A stretch of DNA of 64,000 nt, taken from positions 5,073,547 to 5,137,546 of the forward strand of contig NZ_CP123897.1 of the NCBI RefSeq assembly GCF_029910655.1, written 5' to 3'. The notes under the pieces were generated by a model that was not told the origin of the DNA, did no database searches, and saw only the letters and a list, made by a program, of their open reading frames with translations. How positions within the stretch are numbered: the stretch's first letter is position 1; each line of letters opens with the position of its first letter. Source of the DNA: Methylomonas sp. UP202. Its GTDB lineage: Bacteria; Pseudomonadota; Gammaproteobacteria; Methylococcales; Methylomonadaceae. Positions 43,995 through 50,953 of this stretch are shown here, one piece after another. The position numbers were made by a program, and so were the translations under genes.

Positions 43995-44246
43995 TTACCG
44001 GGCTGGAAAATTGGTCGGTGACCCATGCAAAACGGAAGAGGCTTCAGTCGCCGCTAAAGCGCCTCCTACGGGGGCCGGCGACCCATGCAACGCGGAAGAG
44101 GCGCCTGCTAAAGTCGGCGGCGGCCATTGAGTTTTGCCGGCCGGCAGCGGATAGGCAAAAACCGGGGGTGCATCGATCGCAGTTGCGCGGGGGTTAAACT
44201 CGTCTTGCGGCTGCAGGGCCGGTATCGCGAAAAAGTGCAGGGTCAT
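43995..44246 (-). CDS. Small ORF coupled to the vWA-FGE gene; possible truncated DGR accessory
   Basis: 83 residues. The ATG overlaps the stop of the vWA-FGE gene as ATGA, and the stop lies 6 bases before the next FGE gene, so position argues for a real, coupled gene. The N-terminus MTLHFFAIPALQPQDEFN resembles, from memory, the opening of small HRDC-type accessory proteins found between target gene and reverse transcriptase in some DGRs. The rest is Pro/Ala-rich and contains two near-identical SS-A/V-LHGSP segments made by a direct repeat in the DNA (about 44013-44042 and 44076-44105). It is probably a truncated relic that remains translated. Confidence 0.55.
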   Translation of the reverse strand: MTLHFFAIPALQPQDEFNPRATAIDAPPVFAYPLPAGKTQWPPPTLAGASSALHGSPAPVGGALAATEASSVLHGSPTNFPAR

Positions 44247-47023
44247 GATCGGCGTTTCGGTTTGGGGTCCGGTTTGAAAATCGCGGCCAGTTTGTCGGCA
44301 AGCCCGTCCCGCTCGGTGTCGGCCTCCCCTGGCGCGTCGGGGCTCGCTCCGCTCGCCCGGCCCGGCGATCCCGCCGGGCCACCCGCTGCCTGACCGGGCC
44401 CGATGGACCTCAGGCAAAGCCGAAAGCCCAGGATGAAGAGGGCGCTGACGGGCAGGTTCGCGTGGCGGTGGGCCGAGCGCGACCACCTGGCGTCGCTGTA
44501 CCAGGAGCCGCCGCGAATCACACGGGGCCGATCTTGGCCGCTCGGCCCAAGCGGGTCGATTTGCGCCGCCGCGCCGTATTCGCGACGCCCATCCTTGCAC
44601 CATTCGCCCACATTGCCATGCATTTCGTACAAGCCCCACGGATTGGCCGGCAGGGTTTTGACCGGCACGGTCCGATGCCGGTACTCGCCTGGCTCGCCGC
44701 CGGCATACGGCAATTCGCCCTGGTAGTTGACTTGCGCCGGGGCGATGTTGGCGCCGAAACTGAACGGAGTGGTGGTGCCGGCCCGGCAGGCGTATTCCCA
44801 TTCGGCCTCTGAGGGTAAATCGGCCTCATCACCGGGCAACAACATTTGCAGTTTTTCCAGAAATGCTTGCACATCATTCCAACTGACTCTTTCCACCGGC
44901 CGATTGGGTTCGTCATTGAACTTGCTAGGGTTATTGCCCATCACCGCCAGCCACAAGGCTTGAGTACAGGCGGTGTCGGCCAACCAGAATCCCCGACTTA
45001 TGGTAACTAGATGTTGTGGACCCTCATTTTCACGTCGTTCCGGTTCATCCTCCGGCGAGCCCACCAAAAAAGTCCCCGGCTCTATCCAGCGGAAGGATTG
45101 CGCTGCGGTGCAATTCTCCGTAGTCAGCAACAATTCGGCGAAGATTCCGCAACGATCGCGACCGAATCGCCCAGCCCAGGCGGGACGCTGTAAATGGCTC
45201 AAGTGATAGCGTTTTCCATCATGAATCAAATCGCAAGTTTGATCCGCTACCTGTTCGAGTATTGGTAAACGCTCGCCGTTTGGCTGGAATCGCCGGCGGC
45301 TAAATGGCGCATTGGTGGCAACCTCGACGGACTTAAATATCCGCGGCACATTCAACATCGACACGGCAAGGTTCGGTAACGGTTCGGTTTCCGGCCACAA
45401 CCACAAGCGGGAGCCGACCTGTACCAGCCGGTAAGATTGCCGCCCATCGTCTGAAACACCGACCCGGTCCAAATCCGAAGACAGAAGTCCCACCGGTATC
45501 TCGGTCAGACCGCTCGAAGCCCACAATTCGCTCAGCCACGGCGATTGCAGTTTCTGAAACACGGCATCCCCCCAGTTTCGGGACAACACGTCTTGGGCAA
45601 ACTCGGCCAGTTCTCTAGTATTGCCTTGCGCTCGCCGAGCCGCACGGAAAGCGGCTATCCAAGCTCTCGCGTCCACCACTCGCTCACGTCTGGAATTTGC
45701 CGCGATACCATTAACGTGACTTTCCCAAATCAAGGTTTCCAACACGCCGGTCGAACGGCCTTGCCAGTCGTGGATATTTAGAACGCAATCCAATGCGGCT
45801 TGCTGTTCTTCAACCGGCAAGCCACGAAAAAGAGCCCGATAGCCAGCTTGGTAATCAGCGGCCAAAGGCCGAGAAACCTCGCTGGCTCTGACAACCGGCC
45901 GATAACTCCAGACCAACCCTTCCAATCCGGGTTCGACGGCGGTATCGGGCCGTAAAACCCGGACGGCACGCAATAACGGCATCTCCACTCGCACACAAAA
46001 AGCCGTCCTGACAAGTAATTGTTCGCGCAGATGGCACATGCGCCTGTGCTCGGTCTCGCGTTGCTCGACCGTTCGCAAGCGGCCGGTTTGCGGTTGCAGA
46101 TTTCCCACCGAGTCTAAGCAATAAATTTTTATCAATCGCGCGGTCTCGGCCTCGACTTGGCGCGGAGAATGCGGTACCCAGGCGACGACCCGCCCGCCCG
46201 CCCGCCGAATGCTTCGTGCATATGCCTGCCATTGCCGAGCGGCGTGCGAAGACGCGCTTAACGCCCCCAAATCCGACAGAATCAGAACGTTACCGCCGCC
46301 AGCCGCTGGCTTGGCGGCTTGGCTAACGCTCCCCCCGGTTTTGGGCGGCCGACATCCCATCACCTGGCCAGGCACGCTATCAACGTTTAAAAGGGTCAGG
46401 CCATCGCTGCCGCGACCAGTCAACAATTGATTCAGTAAGGCTTGGTAGTCCGCGAAATACGGCGCCATCCGCTCGCTTCCGTCCCAAACGACGGTTAGAC
46501 ATCCACTCCAATAATAACGCCGCATGGCCGGTAAGCAACGCACGGGTTCCGCTCGGGCAATTCGTGAGGCCAGCGTACTTATATCCACGCCATGGGCGCG
46601 TTTCACCACCAACGACCGCTTGACCGCCGGCCAGAGTTTTTGCCGACGCACCAAAGGCATCACCGGCGGATAACCGGATTTAAGCGGCTGACAATCCTTC
46701 GGCGTCAGAGGTGCGTCGGCAATCGGTTGCGACACGGTTCGGCTATCGGATTCCAGAGCTTCGCAAGCGGTGACGGTCAACAGTTTGCAGGTCAAGGCAC
46801 TTTTGTGCTCGGACTGCAAAACGGTTTGTTGCTGTAACGGCGGTGGGCTGGCCTCGTCTTCCCGCGCGCGGATAAGAATGTCTGGTTGGCTCTGGTCTTC
46901 TTTGGGTTTTGGATAAAAACGCAGGCTCGCCGCCAACCGGTCTGCCATGTCTGAATCACTTTCCGCTAGGCTTAAAGCAAGCAGTAAGTCGGCGCTTGAC
47001 ACGTAGGTGGTCGGCCCTCGCAT
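44243..47023 (-). CDS. Degenerate vWA domain fused to FGE fold, predicted DGR variable protein A
   Basis: 926 residues. N-terminal part (1-160) is unassigned. Residues about 172-290 look like a von Willebrand A domain: CLTVVWDGSERM (a DxSxxM remnant of the metal site), then VLILSDLGAL and GRVVAWVP as later strands. A long middle region (300-640) is helical and unrecognised, with SAV_2336-like character (tentative). From about 645 an FGE/SUMF1 domain follows (FRWIEPGTFLVGSPEDEPER, LPSEAEWEYACRAGTTTPFS, GLYEMHGNVGEWCKD, VIRGGSWYSDARW, LGFRLCLRS), with the variable region at 841-864 and a low-complexity tail to KRRS. It lacks FGE catalytic cysteines. It begins 4 bases after the MoxR gene. MoxR and vWA proteins act in pairs, so this is the likely client or partner carrying a changeable binding face. 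Confidence 0.85.
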   Translation of the reverse strand: MRGPTTYVSSADLLLALSLAESDSDMADRLAASLRFYPKPKEDQSQPDILIRAREDEASPPPLQQQTVLQSEHKSALTCKLLTVTACEALESDSRTVSQPIADAPLTPKDCQPLKSGYPPVMPLVRRQKLWPAVKRSLVVKRAHGVDISTLASRIARAEPVRCLPAMRRYYWSGCLTVVWDGSERMAPYFADYQALLNQLLTGRGSDGLTLLNVDSVPGQVMGCRPPKTGGSVSQAAKPAAGGGNVLILSDLGALSASSHAARQWQAYARSIRRAGGRVVAWVPHSPRQVEAETARLIKIYCLDSVGNLQPQTGRLRTVEQRETEHRRMCHLREQLLVRTAFCVRVEMPLLRAVRVLRPDTAVEPGLEGLVWSYRPVVRASEVSRPLAADYQAGYRALFRGLPVEEQQAALDCVLNIHDWQGRSTGVLETLIWESHVNGIAANSRRERVVDARAWIAAFRAARRAQGNTRELAEFAQDVLSRNWGDAVFQKLQSPWLSELWASSGLTEIPVGLLSSDLDRVGVSDDGRQSYRLVQVGSRLWLWPETEPLPNLAVSMLNVPRIFKSVEVATNAPFSRRRFQPNGERLPILEQVADQTCDLIHDGKRYHLSHLQRPAWAGRFGRDRCGIFAELLLTTENCTAAQSFRWIEPGTFLVGSPEDEPERRENEGPQHLVTISRGFWLADTACTQALWLAVMGNNPSKFNDEPNRPVERVSWNDVQAFLEKLQMLLPGDEADLPSEAEWEYACRAGTTTPFSFGANIAPAQVNYQGELPYAGGEPGEYRHRTVPVKTLPANPWGLYEMHGNVGEWCKDGRREYGAAAQIDPLGPSGQDRPRVIRGGSWYSDARWSRSAHRHANLPVSALFILGFRLCLRSIGPGQAAGGPAGSPGRASGASPDAPGEADTERDGLADKLAAIFKPDPKPKRRS
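44360..44379 (-). repeat. 8-bp stem, 4-base loop hairpin after variable region A
   Basis: Same sequence and same distance from the variable region as the copy at 43128-43147; it lies inside the coding sequence (Gly/Pro-rich tail). Confidence 0.75.
44433..44500 (-). other. Variable region A (DGR-like)
   Basis: Counterpart of 43201-43268. It sits between GGSW and LGFRL at the C-terminal surface loops of the FGE fold, the place where known DGR variable proteins present their changeable residues. The 95 bases to its 3' side (44337-44431) are identical to those of copy B (43105-43199), and 26 bases to its 5' side are too, whereas the rest of the two domains differs in the ordinary way, including synonymous sites. 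Confidence 0.85.
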
Positions 47024-47027
47024 CGCA

Positions 47028-48056
47028 TCAATCCGTTAGCCCACTATCGAACGGCCGTTGCTGTTGAGTCCCTTTCACCCCCTCCACCGGGCGGTGTTTG
47101 ATAAAGGCATAGCCACTAAGCCTTTTTAACCAACGTTCTTGAAGAATCGCGTCGTCCGGCGCCAGTTGAACCAAGGCCGATAGCAAATCGATGAACTCGG
47201 CCAATCCGGGGGGCGGTAACGCGGCTTGTTCGGCGTTGTTGCGGTCTTCCACCAAACGTTTGGCCGCCAACCGAATAATTTCAACGGGAACGCCAGTCCG
47301 TCCGGCATCGCGACCCTCGGCAAAATGCGCTAATCCGCGCTTTGCCAACCATTCCTCGTATCCAAGCTCGGGATCGTGGGACAGATTCAACACTATGCAG
47401 CGCCGGATAAAGGCCGCCGGCAGTTCGCGTTCTTCATTGGTTGTTATCAAGATCAAGGGCAATTGTCGCGACGGCGCGCCAAAGCGCAAATTCAACGCCG
47501 GAATTTCAAACGCGCGTTGACCCAACACGTCGAGCAAACTATTCGGCAAGTCGCTATCAGCCTTATCGATTTCATCCAATAACACCACATGTCCCTCGGG
47601 TTCTGTTTGCGGATCGTCACCGAGCTTTGGCCGGCAACTGCCATACTCGCAGGCTAGTTGCCAATCGTAAGCCTTCCATAACGGCCCCGGCTCCCAATAG
47701 TTATGTTCGATCAAATGGGGTTCGCGCGCCTGGGCATCCGCCAGCCGCTTAACGGCATCGAAGCGATACAGCAAATCCGACGCCTCGAATCGCGGATGTA
47801 TCGTTGTGGCGTGCAGAACCCACCCCAGTTGCTGGGCCACCGCCCGAGCCAACTGGGTTTTTCCGGTGCCGGGTTCTCCGCGGACCAACAGAGGACGGCG
47901 GGCACTGATCGCCAACGTCAGAGCGTCGATTTCCGCTTGAGACCATTGGTGGACAGTAGCATCCAGGTGATTTGTGGCGGGTATGCGTTGCACGAAGCCG
48001 TCTGTCAGCTGGCGTAGGGTCTCTATGGGTGAAAGCTTGTTTTTACAGTCGATCAT
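47028..48056 (-). CDS. MoxR-family AAA+ ATPase
   Basis: 342 residues. Walker A RGEPGTGKTQLAR (about 59-71), Walker B GHVVLLDEIDKAD (156-168), sensor 1 LILITTNEERELP, and an arginine finger region AAFIRRCIVLNL; the DSDLPNSLLDVLGQRAFEIP segment is typical of MoxR/AAA_5. MoxR proteins act as chaperones for vWA-domain partners; here the downstream gene, 4 bases on, encodes a vWA-like protein. It follows the TIR gene by 22 bases. Predicted NTP-driven switch of the operon. Confidence 0.92.
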   Translation of the reverse strand: MIDCKNKLSPIETLRQLTDGFVQRIPATNHLDATVHQWSQAEIDALTLAISARRPLLVRGEPGTGKTQLARAVAQQLGWVLHATTIHPRFEASDLLYRFDAVKRLADAQAREPHLIEHNYWEPGPLWKAYDWQLACEYGSCRPKLGDDPQTEPEGHVVLLDEIDKADSDLPNSLLDVLGQRAFEIPALNLRFGAPSRQLPLILITTNEERELPAAFIRRCIVLNLSHDPELGYEEWLAKRGLAHFAEGRDAGRTGVPVEIIRLAAKRLVEDRNNAEQAALPPPGLAEFIDLLSALVQLAPDDAILQERWLKRLSGYAFIKHRPVEGVKGTQQQRPFDSGLTD

Positions 48057-48078
48057 TTGGCGGATTCCGGATGTATGG

Positions 48079-49968
48079 TCATTGACACAGGTTTGTAATT
48101 TCCAGCGCCACGTCGGCTAATTGCTGGTCGCGATCGAACTGGACATCCGCTAACGGCTGAGCTTCCGACGGACGCATTTGCATCGCGCTTAGCCAAGGTA
48201 CCAGTTGCCAAGTGCAAGCTCGTACCAACAGAGGCACGATACGCATCCCCTGACTTTGATGTCTATTCAACAGCGTCGGCACTTCGACGGACGTAATAAA
48301 TTTAGATCCTAAGAACGCCGGAGAGATCAAAATAACCGCCACCTTACAGCTTTGTAACTGCCGGTCGATTTCGGCATACCAGTCCTGCCCCGCGCCAATG
48401 CCGCGATCATCCCAAATATCGAGCAAACCCTGGTTTTCCGCGACTTTTAGATGTTCAACCAAATACTCGCGAAACTTATCATCCTTGTGGGCGTAGCTGA
48501 TAAACACTTTATTGCGCGTAACCATCGATTCTCCCGTAGTAGGTACTGTCACAAAAGGAATGAGTATGTTCTTGAAATGATTTGTCAGGGAACTTTGAAT
48601 CCGCAACCATTCGTCAACCAGTTCATCCACATTGGAATGATCATTCCCACCGTATAAAAACATTTCAATTCCCCAACGCTGTTTTACACGCTTGAACAAG
48701 TTACTATCCACGCCTTTGAGCGGAACCGCTCCTGGCAAACCAACCATCAAACTCGCCCCAATTGCGTCTTCGTACATTTTTAATCCGGCTTTGAGGTCAT
48801 CGTCATGCGGTGAATCGATTCCTACCAAACTACCAACTGTTAATTCGCGTTGTAATCGCGCATAAATTTCGTCACCTATGGTTTGCTCAAAGGTTTTGAC
48901 GCCAAACTGGGTCTCGGCGTGATCACAAATCAAGTTCGCCGCCTTGATGCCACCATCCTGATCGACTCGTAACTTTATGCCTAAATCAAACCAAGCCGCC
49001 GCCACTATGGTGGCGGTTAGTTCTTCGGTCATAGCGATGCTCGGCATGCCATTGAGCCAATGAACGCGGCCGATTTGCTTCTGGGCAATCCAACGCGCAC
49101 CGGCCAACAAACATATATGCGCTACCAAATCGAATACCCGATCGACACCGGACTCGGCCAAGGGAATATTGGCCCGTTTGATGGCGTTCGCGATTTCCCA
49201 CAACAAGAGGTTTGGATCGGCATCGCAACAATATTGATATATTTCGGTTACGCCGCCTGAAGGATTACTTTTAAGTAAAACCTGTAAAATCGGATGCGAA
49301 TGCAAAGCCGGTAAACTGGCAACTTCTCTCACCAAGTTCTCCAACTGGCGGTATAAACGCGACAACGGCACCGGATTGGAGAATTCAAATTCCAGAGCAT
49401 TCACAGGCTCCATGGTTAGCACGTTATTTCCGTCTGTATCAGATAATTCCGAATCTATGTGCCCGATAAGTTCTTTTCCAATGTTTTGCTTCGCTTCGGA
49501 TCGGATTTTCAGATAATAATCCTTGGACAAGCCTTCGTTAAGTGCCAAACGCTGCAGTATCAACGTCGCGAACTGGTCCGGCGTTTTTGGATCCAGTTCG
49601 ATGAAACCCGCCGCATCGCTCAACCCGTCAGCATCGGCATAATCAAATCGACTAGGCATCACGCGGTGCCCGTCGGCTTTGGTCAGCAGACTGTAGATAT
49701 GCACCCACTCCCAGCCGGTCCAGCGTTTCTGGTCGTAGTTTTGACACAGAACCGGCACGATCAATTCGGACTGTTCGCCGTAGAGCTTCGGCAAATAAAT
49801 ACCCAAATTAAAGCGGGCAAATTCCGCCTCGTGGTATTTGTCGTACAGTATTTTCTCTTTGCCAAATATTTCCGCTAATAGCTGCGCGGTCTGTTCAACG
49901 AAAGGTCGCTTTTCGCCGGCGAACGAAAAGGCGATGCGAAAACGTTTGGGAGGGGTGTCGGTGACCAT
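48079..49968 (-). CDS. Protein with TIR-like domains at both ends
   Basis: 629 residues. The N-terminus (about 9-150) has a TIR/SEFIR-type pattern: FRIAFSFAGEKRPFVEQTAQ, ILYDKYHEAEF, LIVPVLCQNY and RWTGWEW. The middle (150-480) is unrecognised. The C-terminus from about 487 is a clear TIR domain: KVFISYAHKDDKFREYLVEH, LDIWDDRGIGAG, VAVILISPAFLGSKFITSVE with the candidate catalytic Glu near 562, then IVPLLVRAC. TIR domains cleave NAD or act as assembly modules in bacterial immunity. The base composition is visibly more A/T-rich than its neighbours, which suggests transfer. First gene of the island operon; a short spacing to MoxR supports co-expression. Confidence 0.87.
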   Translation of the reverse strand: MVTDTPPKRFRIAFSFAGEKRPFVEQTAQLLAEIFGKEKILYDKYHEAEFARFNLGIYLPKLYGEQSELIVPVLCQNYDQKRWTGWEWVHIYSLLTKADGHRVMPSRFDYADADGLSDAAGFIELDPKTPDQFATLILQRLALNEGLSKDYYLKIRSEAKQNIGKELIGHIDSELSDTDGNNVLTMEPVNALEFEFSNPVPLSRLYRQLENLVREVASLPALHSHPILQVLLKSNPSGGVTEIYQYCCDADPNLLLWEIANAIKRANIPLAESGVDRVFDLVAHICLLAGARWIAQKQIGRVHWLNGMPSIAMTEELTATIVAAAWFDLGIKLRVDQDGGIKAANLICDHAETQFGVKTFEQTIGDEIYARLQRELTVGSLVGIDSPHDDDLKAGLKMYEDAIGASLMVGLPGAVPLKGVDSNLFKRVKQRWGIEMFLYGGNDHSNVDELVDEWLRIQSSLTNHFKNILIPFVTVPTTGESMVTRNKVFISYAHKDDKFREYLVEHLKVAENQGLLDIWDDRGIGAGQDWYAEIDRQLQSCKVAVILISPAFLGSKFITSVEVPTLLNRHQSQGMRIVPLLVRACTWQLVPWLSAMQMRPSEAQPLADVQFDRDQQLADVALEITNLCQ

Positions 49969-50306
49969 GACGCTGAAATTTCCTGGATTCGAATGGGCCG
50001 CATTCTAGCTCAAGTCTAGCCAGCCCGATCGGTTTACAGCCCGGCCTAAGCTCAACCTCCTCCGCGCTTTTTTTAACAGACTACGGAGAGGTTTACGGCA
50101 GCGCTCACGCGGCCAAAATCCAAGCGCCGCAACAGCCGATCGCGTGAATATTTCACAGACAGTATCGGACTTCGGCCTATACCCTAAGTTGCGAGGCTAG
50201 GCCGTCGCGTTGGCGAGTTTAGTTTCCGTTGCTCGAATCTTACCGACGCGATGCAACGCTCATCACGCCCTGAAAACCCAAATTTTGCTTTTGACGAGGT
50301 ATCACG
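49969..50306. other. Intergenic region between the island and the Gly-rich gene
   Basis: 338 bases between divergent genes. It should hold the promoter of the TIR-MoxR operon and that of the Gly-rich secreted protein. GACGAGG stands before the latter. No attachment site, tRNA or integrase trace is visible. Confidence 0.5.
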
Positions 50307-50735
50307 ATGAACAGATTAATAGGCGGAATATTGTCCTTACTCTTGATTAGTCCGGTGGGCATGGCCATGGAAAGCAATGGATGGTGTGCGCCGGAATTCG
50401 CTAGCTGCGACGGCGGCGGAGACTTTGGCGGCTGGAGCAGCGGCGGTGGTGATTTCGGTGGCTGGGGCGGAGGTGGTGGTATTGGCGGTGGCTGGGGGGA
50501 CGGTGGCGCTTCTTGGTTACCCGGTTGCCGCGATTCCGCCGATTACAATCTGGCTCGCGCCGCCAAGTATGTCGCGACCCGTTGCCAAAACGACGGCGGC
50601 GAGGTGTATCTCGATGGGGCTAACGGCTGGATATACGGCGTGGAGTGCACGATCGACGGGGTGTCGGACTACACCAGCCTGGGCACGCCGGCCGAATGCT
50701 ATATCTCGTGCGCCTATGACGGCAGCTGTCAATAA
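50307..50735 (+). CDS. Secreted Gly-rich, Cys-containing protein
   Basis: 142 residues. Signal peptide MNRLIGGILSLLLISPVGMA, then a Gly/Trp/Asp-rich low-complexity segment (DFGGW and GGWGD units, about 35-69) and a C-terminal domain with six cysteines (PGCRD, TRCQN, GVECT, AECYISC, SCQ) that probably form disulfides. GAGG before the ATG. No family recognised. It probably acts at the cell surface or outside the cell. Confidence 0.75.
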   Translation: MNRLIGGILSLLLISPVGMAMESNGWCAPEFASCDGGGDFGGWSSGGGDFGGWGGGGGIGGGWGDGGASWLPGCRDSADYNLARAAKYVATRCQNDGGEVYLDGANGWIYGVECTIDGVSDYTSLGTPAECYISCAYDGSCQ

Positions 50736-50811
50736 CGAGTCTAAGCAGCCGTTCGACGTAAACCTAGGCTAGGCGAACGGCTGGTCCTAAAAAAAACCGC
50801 TCGAACGCGTC

Positions 50812-50850
50812 AATCCGTTCGTGCCGAGCTCGTCGAAGCACGAACGGATT
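50812..50850. repeat. Inverted repeat, 13-bp perfect stem
   Basis: AATCCGTTCGTGC pairs with GCACGAACGGATT around a 13-base loop. It resembles the dispersed TTCGTGC...GCACGAA elements common between genes in many gammaproteobacteria. Confidence 0.8.
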
Positions 50851-50869
50851 TTAAACCTCACCCACTTGC

Positions 50870-50929
50870 CGAGCATTCCAAATCCCGCCTACCCATCGAC
50901 TGGGCTCGGAACGGGGTTTGGAATGCTCG
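50870..50929. repeat. Inverted repeat, 18-bp stem with one wobble
   Basis: CGAGCATTCCAAATCCCG faces CGGGGTTTGGAATGCTCG around a 24-base loop, 20 bases after the previous inverted repeat. It lies just beyond the 3' end of the minus-strand gene at 50954 and may act as its terminator or be a mobile small repeat. Confidence 0.8.
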
Positions 50930-50953
50930 ACTGATTTTTCTAGGCTGATCCAC

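Noticed and set aside
42744-49968. Insertion sequence, integrase or tRNA attachment site bordering the island
   Set aside because: No transposase, integrase or tRNA gene, and no terminal repeats of IS type, are visible. The only bordering feature is the short shared 20-mer.
42543-50306. DGR reverse transcriptase or template repeat inside the island
   Set aside because: I looked on both strands for a reverse transcriptase (YxDD motif) and for an A-rich third copy of the variable region. None was found. The remnant at 42876-42982 lacks AAC-rich codons at the variable sites, so it is not the template.
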